Shown here one piece after another: positions 55,760 to 64,000 of a stretch of 64,000 bases of DNA (within the stretch, counting starts at the first letter, position 1; each line of letters opens with the position of its first letter). The DNA is from Segetibacter sp. 3557_3 (GTDB lineage Bacteria > Bacteroidota > Bacteroidia > Chitinophagales > Chitinophagaceae). A model generated the notes under the pieces. It saw nothing but the letters and a program-made list of their open reading frames with translations. It ran no database searches and was not told the DNA's origin. The translations under genes and the position numbers were made by a program. Location: NCBI RefSeq assembly GCF_004354985.1, contig NZ_SMSK01000018.1:1-64000 (forward strand), written 5' to 3'.

Positions 55760-56747
55760 ATCCTCGTCTTAAGATGTTTGCTGAGCGGTTTACCCTTGAA
55801 GCAAGCTTTGACAGAATTGGTTTTTTCTGCTCCACTGTTATTTGAACGTTATCAAGTTGAGGAAAGTAAAAAACCTTTAGCTTTTTGATTTGTTCTATCC
55901 CATTTTCCTGCAACAATTTTCTATACTGATCGAACAAGGGAACCAGATCTGGTCTGCTATTGAAGTTATATCTTGTCAGGTAAGCACAAATTACATCGGG
56001 ACGTTCGTACTTATAACTACTAAAGTGAAAAAAACGCAGCGGTTGTGTTGAGTTAACAGTGAACGTATTGCTGGTGACAGTCAGGTTTCTTTCGTGCAAA
56101 TTCCAGTTGGCCATGTTGTAACCAACGTGGCTGAGGATATGATGATTAGGGTAGAAACAAGGAACGTAATTAATCCACAGCTGGTCATAAAACATGTTCT
56201 TGCTTTGATCGCAATAGCCATATTTTACCACACGATCATGCCACCAATTAAGAAAGCCATTTACGCTGGAATAATTGCTTAGTGCAATAAACCCTAAATT
56301 GAAAATGCCACCGCCAAGTGTATGAAAGTCGGATGGGGCATAGTCATCGTCTATAGGGCTGCAAATATGAGGTGTTAAAACAATATTTTTCTCCGCTAAA
56401 GTATTTATTACTTCTTCAAACCGGCTTGTAACCAGGATATCCGGGTCTAAATAAATTACCTTATCTGCATTATACTTTTTAAAAAGGTAATGAAAGTATG
56501 CCGGTTTTACGCTCGTGTTCAGTTCAGTGATGTTATACTTAGAAAGTAGCTCCGGAAACTCCGACATGGATAATTCTTCAACCAAGACGAACTCGATGTT
56601 CTTAAAGAATTTATAGTCGAAGTCATCATCAAATTTATCCACCAGGCCTATGATAAACTTTGCCTCCGGGTGATGCTGTAAAAAAGAGTCACCTAATGTT
56701 TTGGCGTGCGCCAGGTAATTATTAGAACAAATTGTAAATGCAATCAT
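55752..56747 (-). CDS. GT8-like glycosyltransferase
   Basis: A 331-residue protein resembling nucleotide-sugar transferases of the GT8/glycogenin type: AFTICSNNYLAHAKTLGDSF at the N-terminus, KYNADKVIYLDPDILVTS with the DxD metal site near residue 97, HTLGGGIFNLGFIALSN and YDQLWINYVPCFYP. Probably retaining. The C-terminal 70 residues are basic with no clear domain. First gene of the overlapping run 54078-56747; a 182-nt gap separates it from the acyltransferase gene. Confidence 0.82.
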   Translation of the reverse strand: MIAFTICSNNYLAHAKTLGDSFLQHHPEAKFIIGLVDKFDDDFDYKFFKNIEFVLVEELSMSEFPELLSKYNITELNTSVKPAYFHYLFKKYNADKVIYLDPDILVTSRFEEVINTLAEKNIVLTPHICSPIDDDYAPSDFHTLGGGIFNLGFIALSNYSSVNGFLNWWHDRVVKYGYCDQSKNMFYDQLWINYVPCFYPNHHILSHVGYNMANWNLHERNLTVTSNTFTVNSTQPLRFFHFSSYKYERPDVICAYLTRYNFNSRPDLVPLFDQYRKLLQENGIEQIKKLKVFYFPQLDNVQITVEQKKPILSKLASRVNRSANILRRGYE

Positions 56748-56929
56748 GAAAGATTTTTTACCTGATGTTTAGTGAACCGGATCCAATTCTTGCTGTTCGT
56801 AGCGAACGTGAAATGGCGCCATAGTTATATATGTATACTTTGAAATAGGGTACAAGACAGCACAAAAACGTTTGATTAATTCCTTGCGGATTGACTTGGG
56901 GTTGCGCAATTAAAAACCCTAACGACAAG

Positions 56930-57499
56930 TTACTGCAATGCCTTAAGAACCTTACACGGTATACCACCGGCAACGCAATTTGGAGGGATACTTTTTGTAA
57001 CAACAGCATTTGCTCCTATAATCGCGTTTTTACCGATTGTTACACCGTGTAGGATAGAAACGCCCTCTCCAATCCAAACGTTATCTTCTATAATTACAGG
57101 CCCTTTTGAAAATAATTGCCTGGCAATCGGCGGCAATTTTAATGCCTCGGTATTTATTTCTCCATGCGAATGATCAGATATAAATATCCTGCTTGCCAGG
57201 AGTACATTGTTTCCAATCTGAACTTTATCTATACAGCCAATATGTACATCTGAGTTGAAACACACGTTATCACCGATAGATAACTGTGGAGAGTAATTGG
57301 TTCCTGCGTAACTGTCCCAGGCTTCTAAACGCAGGTTATGTAGCGAAGAGAAATTCTGCCCGATCTTCATATACTTCGGATTCTTTATAAAAAACAGGGG
57401 CGCAACTGAACTGCCGGCGCCTAGTGCGGCAAAGGTCAATTTTTCAAATGAGGTCTTTGCAAATCCAAACTTAGCTAGTAGTTGTTTTAGCAGCATCAT
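56930..57499 (-). CDS. Hexapeptide-repeat acyltransferase
   Basis: A 189-residue left-handed beta-helix protein taking the ATG at 57499 (MMLLKQLLAKFGFAKTS), whose ATGA overlaps the Wzt stop codon; a longer frame to 57553 would lie inside the Wzt gene. Repeats: MKIGQNFSSLHNLRLEAWDS, LSIGDNVCFNSDVHIGCIDKVQIG, SDHSHGEIN with the likely catalytic His, and VWIGEGVSILHGVTIGKNAIIGANAVV, ending GGIPCKVLK. Fits an O-acetyltransferase decorating the glycan before export. Tight coupling to wzt suggests an early modification linked to chain export. Confidence 0.88.
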   Translation of the reverse strand: MMLLKQLLAKFGFAKTSFEKLTFAALGAGSSVAPLFFIKNPKYMKIGQNFSSLHNLRLEAWDSYAGTNYSPQLSIGDNVCFNSDVHIGCIDKVQIGNNVLLASRIFISDHSHGEINTEALKLPPIARQLFSKGPVIIEDNVWIGEGVSILHGVTIGKNAIIGANAVVTKSIPPNCVAGGIPCKVLKALQ

Positions 57500-58755
57500 G
57501 AACTTGCGCTTCCGTAAGAAAATTTTAAAGGCTCTGAGATAATGCCGAGCCATTTTTCGTCAAGCGGCGACTGAAAATCACTGAGTACCTGCAATTTCTT
57601 TTTTGATACCCATTGACAAATGATCTCCTCTTTACTTACTACTGCAATGTCTATTTCATAATGACCATGCTTAACCGGGAACCGAAAGTCGAAATCAATA
57701 TTGTAGCTTCCTTCATCCAGGTCGAAGAAAGTGCCCCCATTATCCCTGCTGTTGCATGAATAGATCAGTTCTCCCCTGTTATCCCTTAATACCAGGCCAA
57801 TTTCTACTCCTTCTATTTTCGAATTTGTTGTAAAATCAAAATTTAGATGGCACTGGTTCCTGCTGAACATCGCTGTGTCATTAACACCATTAAGCAATTT
57901 CCACGAACTGAAAAATGCTCTTTTACTTTTGAGGCTACTAATGTCAAGGTCGTCTGAGTCCGACATATCACCAAGGTAGTACTCGTTCACTACGTCGTTG
58001 ATATCTCCGGCAACAACAACTTTTCCATGTTTGAGCATGATGCCGCTGTTACAAAGATTTTTAATTGCCGACATGTTGTGGCTGACAAAAAGCACGGTGC
58101 GCCCTTCGCCCTGGCTTACCTGGTTCATTTTTCCGAGGCACTTTTTTTGAAATTCTGCATCACCTACAGCAAGCACCTCATCAACGATTAATATTTCGCT
58201 TTCCAGGTGCGCAGCAACGGCAAAGGCCAACCGCACATACATTCCGGATGAATAGCGTTTTACAGGAGTGTCAATGTATCGTTCCACACCTGAAAAGTTG
58301 ACGATCTCATCAAACTTGCGAACGATCTCTTTTTTTCGCATGCCGAGAATTGCGCCATTTAGAAAGATGTTTTCACGACCTGTAAGTTCCGGGTGGAACC
58401 CAGTGCCTACTTCAAGTAAACTGGCAATCCTGCCTTTGATTTTAATGCCGCCAGTAGTGGGGGAAGTTACTTTGCTCAGTATTTTAAGTAAGGTACTTTT
58501 ACCTGCACCATTGCGGCCAATGATACCAACCGCATCACCTTCTTTTATTTTGAAGTTGATGTCTTTGAGACTCCAAACAATATTGCTTGAACCTTTGGTG
58601 CTCCGGTCGTTTGTTTCACCGATCTTCAGGTAAGGATCTTCTTTTCCCCTTTTAAGTGTCCACCACCGATGGATATCGCTGGTTATTGTACCAGTCGAAA
58701 ATTCGCCAAGCTGGTATGCCTTTGAAATATTGTCTGCCTTTATTGCCAGGGCCAT
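57496..58755 (-). CDS. wzt: Polysaccharide ABC exporter ATPase, Wzt type (copy 2)
   Basis: A 419-residue ATPase closely similar to the one at 27551 over its first 250 residues: Walker A GRNGAGKST, SLLEVGTGFHPELTGRENIF, signature YSSGMYVRLAFAVA, Walker B ILIVDEVLAVGD and VSHNMSAIKNLC. The C-terminal domain (FFSSWKLLNGVNDTAMFSRNQ, IEGVEIGLVLRDNRGELIYSC) is unlike that of copy 1, as expected if each reads a different chain end. The permease gene wzm lies upstream at 59014, separated by 258 nt that carry an interspersed repeat. Confidence 0.93.
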   Translation of the reverse strand: MALAIKADNISKAYQLGEFSTGTITSDIHRWWTLKRGKEDPYLKIGETNDRSTKGSSNIVWSLKDINFKIKEGDAVGIIGRNGAGKSTLLKILSKVTSPTTGGIKIKGRIASLLEVGTGFHPELTGRENIFLNGAILGMRKKEIVRKFDEIVNFSGVERYIDTPVKRYSSGMYVRLAFAVAAHLESEILIVDEVLAVGDAEFQKKCLGKMNQVSQGEGRTVLFVSHNMSAIKNLCNSGIMLKHGKVVVAGDINDVVNEYYLGDMSDSDDLDISSLKSKRAFFSSWKLLNGVNDTAMFSRNQCHLNFDFTTNSKIEGVEIGLVLRDNRGELIYSCNSRDNGGTFFDLDEGSYNIDFDFRFPVKHGHYEIDIAVVSKEEIICQWVSKKKLQVLSDFQSPLDEKWLGIISEPLKFSYGSASS

Positions 58756-58890
58756 TAGTTATAATTATTTGTTGTTCTGATGAAACCTAACTAAAATGTT
58801 ACTTCTATTTTGTTCGCCTCTATAATCGGTATTTTCCGGAGCCTGCATTTCTGGGAAATGCGGCCATTTGCAGGAGCGCCGCGGAGTGAT

Positions 58891-58923
58891 TTGCAGTACA
58901 AGAGTGCGACGCAACGATGTACC
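58891..58923 (+). repeat. Interspersed ~30-bp repeat, copy C
   Basis: TTGCAGT followed by ACAAGAGTGCGACGCAACG and ATGTACC; nearly identical to 4599-4630. It sits between wzm (59014) and wzt (58755), two genes expected to be cotranscribed, inside a moderately GC-rich insert-like stretch (about 58840-58985). Confidence 0.8.
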
Positions 58924-59013
58924 ATCGAAGCCGTTAGACCGGCCCATAAAAGCTGTAAGTTGTAATTTAATGTTACCCCCATTTGCCGTCGGGAGTCTGA
59001 TCAATTAATGCCG

Positions 59014-59910
59014 CTATACAGTATCTACAAAGTTCTTTTCTACTTTATTGAAAATCACAAGTCCGAAAATGAAAACAACAAGTGAGACAATAGTACTATA
59101 TAGAAACGCTTGCAGGTAGAACTCGCCTTTACCCAGGAAACCATAGCGAAAGGTTTCAATCAGGCCGCTTAGTGGATTTAACGACAGTATAAACCGGTAG
59201 TCTTCGGGTGCGGAGGATAAGGGATATATTACGGGTGTCGCATACATTAATAGCTGTATACCAAATGTTACCAGGAACGCCAGGTCACGATATTTTGTAG
59301 TCATTGCCGTAATGATGAGCCCGGAACCAAGCCCAAGTAAAGCCATCAATAGCATGATTATAGGGAAAAGCAGGAGCGTGATATTAGGTTCGATGGCTGC
59401 TCCTTTAAATAGATAATAACAGAATATAACGATAAACAACAGGAATTGAACTCCAAACCTTACAAGGTTCGAAACGACAATGCTCATCGGCATGATCAAT
59501 CTTGGAAAGTACACCTTGCCAAAGATGCTTGCATTATCTCTAAATACTGTGCTGGTTTTACTAAAGCAGTCTGCAAAATAATTCCACGCAATAATTCCCG
59601 ATAAGTAAAACAGCGGTGCCGGGCTACCATCTGTGCTAAACCCGCCCATTTTATTAAAGATAAATGTAAATAGAACCGTGGTAAATATCGGCTGTATAAA
59701 AAACCACAAAGGACCGAAAATGGTTTGCTTATAAAATGAAACAAAATCTCTTCTTACCAGCAATAGAAGTAAGTCGCGGTAATTCCAAACGTCTTTTAGG
59801 TGCAGGTCGAAAAGGTTGCTTTGGGGTTTAATTTCTGAATCCCAAACCTGTTCGTCTGCCGGGGTATCGGCAGGTATTGAGTTGATCATTGAAAGTTCTA
59901 CTTTATGCAT
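59014..59910 (-). CDS. wzm: Polysaccharide ABC exporter permease, Wzm type
   Basis: A 298-residue ABC-2-type permease with six membrane helices. VWNYRDLLLLLVRRDFVSFYKQT is the conserved amphipathic N-terminal segment, followed by IFGPLWFFIQPIFTTVLFTFIF; the last helices carry LLMYATPVIYPLSSAPEDYRF and LNPLSGLIETFRYGFLG, typical of Wzm/TagG. It forms the channel with the Wzt ATPase and moves undecaprenyl-linked glycan across the inner membrane. The start at 59910 (MHKVELSM) or the Met seven codons later are both possible. It is the only such permease in the window, for two Wzt genes. Confidence 0.93.
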   Translation of the reverse strand: MHKVELSMINSIPADTPADEQVWDSEIKPQSNLFDLHLKDVWNYRDLLLLLVRRDFVSFYKQTIFGPLWFFIQPIFTTVLFTFIFNKMGGFSTDGSPAPLFYLSGIIAWNYFADCFSKTSTVFRDNASIFGKVYFPRLIMPMSIVVSNLVRFGVQFLLFIVIFCYYLFKGAAIEPNITLLLFPIIMLLMALLGLGSGLIITAMTTKYRDLAFLVTFGIQLLMYATPVIYPLSSAPEDYRFILSLNPLSGLIETFRYGFLGKGEFYLQAFLYSTIVSLVVFIFGLVIFNKVEKNFVDTV

Positions 59911-60168
59911 TTAAGTTATGCTGTCGTTTAGTTTAGCTCCCGAATATATCCGGACGAATTTGGAAGATGCCAATTAAGTGCTATTGTGCCAGCGTATACA
60001 CTGGGGAACAAGGATGTGATAACTTTTACATATTTTTTTTATAGGAACAAAGATGTTACGGACCTTTATTTCCCTGCAAATAGGTTAGTTCGTCAAGTTT
60101 TTCTGCCTGCACCGTTTGAGTGATTCCGGTTAACATGCATTGTTGATGTTTAGGCTAATCTGGAGGAT

Positions 60169-62517
60169 TTACGACACAGCACTCTTTTTCCAAAATGATT
60201 TCTTTAACGAACTGGTGCCATTTCCGGAAAAGCCGTAGTCTGCCCCGTAGCCATAATAAGATTGTTTGCCAGGTGATCTAACGTCATTCAAGATCAGCAG
60301 TATTTCGGGCATGTCACGTAGTTTGGCGACATCTTTAAGTAACTCCATTTTCTTCTTAGGCGTGAAACCCTGTCGAACCACGAAAATGATAGTATCGGCA
60401 TATTTACTTAAGATATACCCGTCGCTAACCAGCCCGATTGGTGCTGAATCAATGATGATGTATTCATACTCACGCCTTAATCTTTGCAATAGTGCCGGCA
60501 TACCCTCGTGAAGCAGTAGGTCTGATGGGTTTCCTGTCGTTATCCTGGCTGTGTAGGCATGAAGAGACGGGATTTCGCCCGATGGTTCATGAAGAGCCTT
60601 GAGATCAGTTGTATGGCCTAAAACAAAATCGGTCAGATTCTTTGTTGATTGGGTTTCGGCAGCTTTGCGCATGTCGAAGTTTATCAGGGCTACCTTTTTA
60701 CCAGGGATAGCGAGCACGCCCGCGAGATGAAGCGCAACAAATGATTTTCCTTCATTGCTTTGGGACGAAGTAATTAATAACACTTTCTTGTCGACATTTC
60801 GTTGTAAGAGGGACAGCCTGGTCCGGATGATTCTAAATTGTTCACCGATAACGTCGCGGTTGAGCAGCGATACCCCTTTAATCAGCTTTTTAGAGACATG
60901 ATTGGTTTCGCCCAATATGGGTATCGAAGTGCGGCTGGCAAGGTCGTTTTTAGTTAAAATTTTATCGTTAAGCATACCGCGGACTCCGATGATAACAATA
61001 GGTATTAGCAAGCCTGCGAGAACCCCCATTATCCAAATCTTTTTGTTATTAGGCTCAACCGGCCCATAACCTTTGGCCTTATCCATTTGCTTATACCCCG
61101 GCTTGTTTACTGCTGCGCTCGAGATTGCAAACTCTTCTCTTTTTTGTAGAAGGTATAAGTAGAGTCCTTCAGTAATGCTTTGTTTTCTCTTGATGTCCTG
61201 TAGCGCTTTTTCTTTGTAAGGAAGCACTGATAGCGTTTGTTGATATTTGTTGTTTTGCTGGCGAAGGCCTGACTCCTTTAACCTAAGGTTCTCTCCTATA
61301 TTTTGCAGGCTCTCCAGGATACTCGCGCGCACACTACTTATTTGATTATTAAGATCTTTCATGATCTCGTTTTCTTCCTGGAGATATGGGGCTTCCTTCT
61401 CCTTTCTTATTTGCAATTCGTTATAGTGGCTGATCATTGATGATAGTGTACCGTCGCTCAATCCAAGTGTAGACGGGACCAATTTGTTGCGGTATGTTGG
61501 ATTATTCAGGTAACGGGAAATCATGTCAACAACTCCTTTTTGGTTGTTTATGTCGAGAAGATCTTTATCAACAGCGTTGGTATTTGAAAACGTTGCTGAC
61601 GATTGATCCTCCAGACTTGAAACCCGGTTTGCACTTTGGTAATTTGCAAGGTTTCCTTCAACTCCGCCAAGGTCGGCAGCGACTACGCCCAAACGATCGT
61701 CGATGAATTTCACCGTTACATCCGCAAGTTTTGCCTTTTCTTCCATACTTGCCTGGATATACTCAGTACATATAGAATTTAGGAGATCCTGGCCTTTATA
61801 GAGGTTTTCTACAAGCATACTAAGTTCGATAATGCTTGTTTTGTTATCCAACATCCCCACATAGAGCCGACGCTGCAAATCGTCTGCAAAGGCATCAATG
61901 GGATTCCAGACCGCCCGGTAAGTTATGGATTGACCAGGTAAACGAGTTGTTTGTACAAGTCTGAAAGTTTGATTGCCAATTGTAAAAGGACTACTCCATT
62001 GAAACTTTCTAAATTTTGCATCAGCACTGGCAGGTGCAATCATGCCGCCCTCGCGGGTGAGATCTTTGACGAGGATGTTAAAAGCATTATTGCTGTCTTT
62101 AATTTCATGTGGTACAAGTCTGAAGGGCACATCAAGATAAACGTCGAGGTCTAAAACGTTGCCAACTTTGTAATACACAATATTGAAGGCGCTTTTGGAA
62201 ACAACTCTTTCCATCAGTTCCACAGACTTAAGTAACTGCAACTCATTCTCAAGGTTCATGTTAGCTCCTTTGAGTGCAGTTTCAATAAGGTCACCTGAGT
62301 TTGAAGCGCCTGACCGGTCCGTTTTAACCAACATTTGGGCGTTGACCTTATACTTTGGTATCGTGTACCTGATATATAAAGCTGCCGTACCAAGGCTGAG
62401 GATCAGCGCTATAATAAAAAGAGGATAGTTGCTGATATATTTCTGAAGGTGATCCCGGATCGTTGGTCCATCAGCCGTCTCTACAACATTTTCCGCGTTA
62501 TTTTCCGTCATTGTCAA
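60169..62517 (-). CDS. wzc: Wzc-type polysaccharide co-polymerase with tyrosine autokinase
   Basis: A 782-residue inner-membrane protein. It has a Wzz domain with membrane helix 1 (FIIALILSLGTAALYI, about 34-49), a long periplasmic coiled-coil region (about 250-470), membrane helix 2 (IMGVLAGLLIPIVIIGV, about 500) and a cytoplasmic BY-kinase domain: Walker A SSQSNEGKSFVALHLA, Walker A' LINFDMRK, Walker B YIIIDSAPIG. A short Tyr cluster (SYYGYGADYGF) near the C-terminus is the probable autophosphorylation site. It controls polymer length and export with the Wza protein. Start overlaps the wza stop (ATGA, 62514-62517). Confidence 0.95.
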   Translation of the reverse strand: MTMTENNAENVVETADGPTIRDHLQKYISNYPLFIIALILSLGTAALYIRYTIPKYKVNAQMLVKTDRSGASNSGDLIETALKGANMNLENELQLLKSVELMERVVSKSAFNIVYYKVGNVLDLDVYLDVPFRLVPHEIKDSNNAFNILVKDLTREGGMIAPASADAKFRKFQWSSPFTIGNQTFRLVQTTRLPGQSITYRAVWNPIDAFADDLQRRLYVGMLDNKTSIIELSMLVENLYKGQDLLNSICTEYIQASMEEKAKLADVTVKFIDDRLGVVAADLGGVEGNLANYQSANRVSSLEDQSSATFSNTNAVDKDLLDINNQKGVVDMISRYLNNPTYRNKLVPSTLGLSDGTLSSMISHYNELQIRKEKEAPYLQEENEIMKDLNNQISSVRASILESLQNIGENLRLKESGLRQQNNKYQQTLSVLPYKEKALQDIKRKQSITEGLYLYLLQKREEFAISSAAVNKPGYKQMDKAKGYGPVEPNNKKIWIMGVLAGLLIPIVIIGVRGMLNDKILTKNDLASRTSIPILGETNHVSKKLIKGVSLLNRDVIGEQFRIIRTRLSLLQRNVDKKVLLITSSQSNEGKSFVALHLAGVLAIPGKKVALINFDMRKAAETQSTKNLTDFVLGHTTDLKALHEPSGEIPSLHAYTARITTGNPSDLLLHEGMPALLQRLRREYEYIIIDSAPIGLVSDGYILSKYADTIIFVVRQGFTPKKKMELLKDVAKLRDMPEILLILNDVRSPGKQSYYGYGADYGFSGNGTSSLKKSFWKKSAVS

Positions 62518-63296
62518 TTGAAAAAAGTCGATATTAAATAAATAAGTGTAGTCGCAACAGAAAGGACAGTCATTGCGATCTGGAGTCCTGACTGTCCATC
62601 TGTTTTCCGGTTCATCTGCCTGAGTTTTTTATCCGTTGAACCAACATAAACAATATCATTTTGCCTTAACTGGTATGCCGGAGATTGAAATAGACTTCCA
62701 CTACGAAGGTCTATTGTATAGGCGTTCCGCCTGCCATTTTCTTCCCTGATGATCATAACGTCGTGCCTTTTTCCCGCTATCGTGAGGTCTCCCGCTGCAC
62801 TTATTGCATCAATTATAGTGACCCTTTCTTTTGCGAAACTCTTTATTCCGGGAGCACTTACCTCTCCCAAAACGTTCACCTTAACGTCGGCAAAGCGCAC
62901 CAGAACTGCCGGGGACTTAATATAAACTGAAAGCTTATCAACAATGCTTTGTTGCAGTTGAGCCCTGGTAAGACCCGCCGCCGGCACATCACCGAGTACC
63001 GCGATTTCAACCATTCCATTATTGTTTACAACATAGCCCAGGGATCCGGCATTTGCAAGGTTGTACATTGCCGTTTGCTCCTGGTTGGGTGTTTTACTGT
63101 ATATCTGGATGCTGAGGCCGTCGTTTGGTTGGATCACGAGGTCCTGCAATTTTACCTGGCCCATACTGTCAAGCCCTCTTTGAAAGTAGATGCTTTCTTT
63201 GTTAATTTCTTTCGAAGACCTGCATGAGAAAAACAGGAAGGAGCAAATGAATAATGAGGTGGTTATAAGATGCTTTATGGGATTACGTGGGATCAT
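62514..63296 (-). CDS. Wza-type polysaccharide export lipoprotein
   Basis: A 260-residue outer-membrane/periplasmic lipoprotein. A signal peptide ends in the lipobox FFSC (Cys25). The Poly_export domain (LVIQPNDGLSIQIYSKTPNQE) is followed by a SLBB domain (KVNVLGEVSAPGIKSF, TIIDAISAAGDLTIAGKRHDV) and NDIVYVGSTDKK. The C-terminus ends in a hydrophobic helix (IAMTVLSVATTLIYLISTFF), as in Bacteroidota Wza relatives. It pairs with Wzc for export of the polymer and appears to be the first gene of the leftward cluster. Confidence 0.93.
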   Translation of the reverse strand: MIPRNPIKHLITTSLFICSFLFFSCRSSKEINKESIYFQRGLDSMGQVKLQDLVIQPNDGLSIQIYSKTPNQEQTAMYNLANAGSLGYVVNNNGMVEIAVLGDVPAAGLTRAQLQQSIVDKLSVYIKSPAVLVRFADVKVNVLGEVSAPGIKSFAKERVTIIDAISAAGDLTIAGKRHDVMIIREENGRRNAYTIDLRSGSLFQSPAYQLRQNDIVYVGSTDKKLRQMNRKTDGQSGLQIAMTVLSVATTLIYLISTFFN

Positions 63297-64000
63297 AAGT
63301 AGTTGTTATATTCCAATTCTTTATTGATAATTGTAGGCGGACTTAAACGTTTTATACGGCTTCGCCGACCCTCAGTCCCACTTGCTGATGAATAATCAAT
63401 TGTTCTTTGCATAACAATAATATGCAATCAAGGGAAAGCAGATCGTTTTTGGCGGTGACTTTTGAAGGTATTATCAGAACGATAATCGGTTAAAAATAGT
63501 GTCCGGAGAGCAGGATCATTCCAAACCCGGGATAAGATAGTCTGTTTTTAAGCACGCATGATATAAACAATTCAAAGACTTTCAATTCCAATCGTTAGAT
63601 ACATCGGCATCTTGTGTTCAATGCTTTTGTACGGTGAAGAACTAACTGCACTATCGCTGACTCCTCAAGCCCAGGGTTAATTAAAACTCGGGATGTAACC
63701 CTCGAGACTGTTCAAGATAGACTCAATTGTACTATCCTATGATGAATTTATATATTCAAAGGATGCATGATCAACCCGAGCAGATCATTTAGTGGGTATT
63801 CAAGGCCTCTTTTTATTCGAAACAACATAAGGTACCCGCTCCGCCCTAATAAACATCGTGTTGATGAGGTTTTTATGGATGCAATACGGATAATTATCTT
63901 CGGGAGATCTCCTGTTTTAACGCCTGGCTCCTGATTTAAATAGCCTGCAATGTGTTTATTATTAAGCCATAACATGTAGACAATTTGCATCAAAAAGAGT
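63297..64000. other. Gene-poor 704-bp region upstream of the cluster
   Basis: Likely contains the main promoter of the polysaccharide operon (minus strand), but no clear -33/-7 pair or NusG-like regulator gene is visible. An open minus-strand frame from 63748 runs to the window edge (C-terminal residues ...LNDLLGLIMHPLNI); it resembles nothing I know and could be the tail of a gene starting beyond 64000, or chance. Confidence 0.35.

Noticed and set aside
58765-59004. Overlapping minus-strand frames encoding a GTSLRRTLVLQ-like peptide
   Set aside because: They are translations of the interspersed repeat copy; similar peptides would arise wherever the repeat occurs.
63748-63993. 81-codon minus-strand open frame at the right edge
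   Set aside because: Not recognisable; may be a chance frame or the tail of a gene beyond the window, so not called as a gene.

Overview
The window looks like a chromosomal segment of a Bacteroidota bacterium, most likely from the Chitinophagales (family Chitinophagaceae). Supporting signs are a GldA-type gliding ABC ATPase, a DUF6089-like outer-membrane protein, a Wzc-type tyrosine autokinase of the Bacteroidota kind, an exosortase with a P-F-D-G-G sorting-signal substrate, and several TTG starts without clear Shine-Dalgarno sequences. I found no rRNA, tRNA, CRISPR array, transposase or site-specific recombinase.

Layout: (1) 1-12.6 kb is mostly housekeeping: acs (minus strand), then on the plus strand an MHS-type MFS transporter with a small membrane partner, gldA, eno, ftsB/divIC, a small conserved protein, nth, a DUF6089-like protein and a FUSC protein. 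The gaps hold short interspersed repeats. (2) 12.75-15.1 kb is a secreted parallel beta-helix protein (plus). (3) 15.2-63.3 kb is a very large surface-polysaccharide cluster, almost all on the minus strand: about 20 glycosyltransferases (GT2, GT4, GT8-like, GT14, GT-D-like, DUF5672), sugar-modifying enzymes, four hexapeptide acyltransferases (one broken), a Wzy-like polymerase, an exosortase with its small substrate, two Wzt-type ATPases with one Wzm permease, a Wzc-type co-polymerase/kinase and a Wza-type lipoprotein. Gene order fits transcription from the Wza end (about 63.3 kb) leftwards, with many 1-20 nt overlaps.

The most striking observation is at 34,063-39,708. Three plus-strand genes (a GT4, a WcaF-type acetyltransferase and a large secreted protein with a GH71-like domain) interrupt the minus-strand cluster, and both ends of this block fall inside genes. 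The front of a WcaF gene lies at the right edge (plus) and its back at the left edge (minus). The first 19 codons of the GT4 lie just outside the right edge (minus) and the rest just inside the left edge (plus). Flipping the block in silico restores both reading frames: a 361-codon GT4 that starts 28 nt after its upstream neighbour, and a 194-residue WcaF whose junction RSFG/AKIG matches the intact 195-residue paralogue inside the block. This is a reciprocal 5.6-kb inversion that breaks two glycan genes. It is either a genuine (possibly reversible) rearrangement or an assembly artefact.

Other points of interest: a GT2-methyltransferase-NodB fusion protein whose NodB part has lost two of three canonical metal ligands; a small module that I find in four GT2 proteins of one sub-cluster at different positions; a C-terminal module with duplicated dockerin-like motifs shared by the beta-helix and GH71-like proteins; and two Wzt ATPases with different C-terminal domains next to a single permease. 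The repeating unit is presumably a heteropolysaccharide with branching, O-acetylation and unusual sugars; its structure cannot be read from the sequence.
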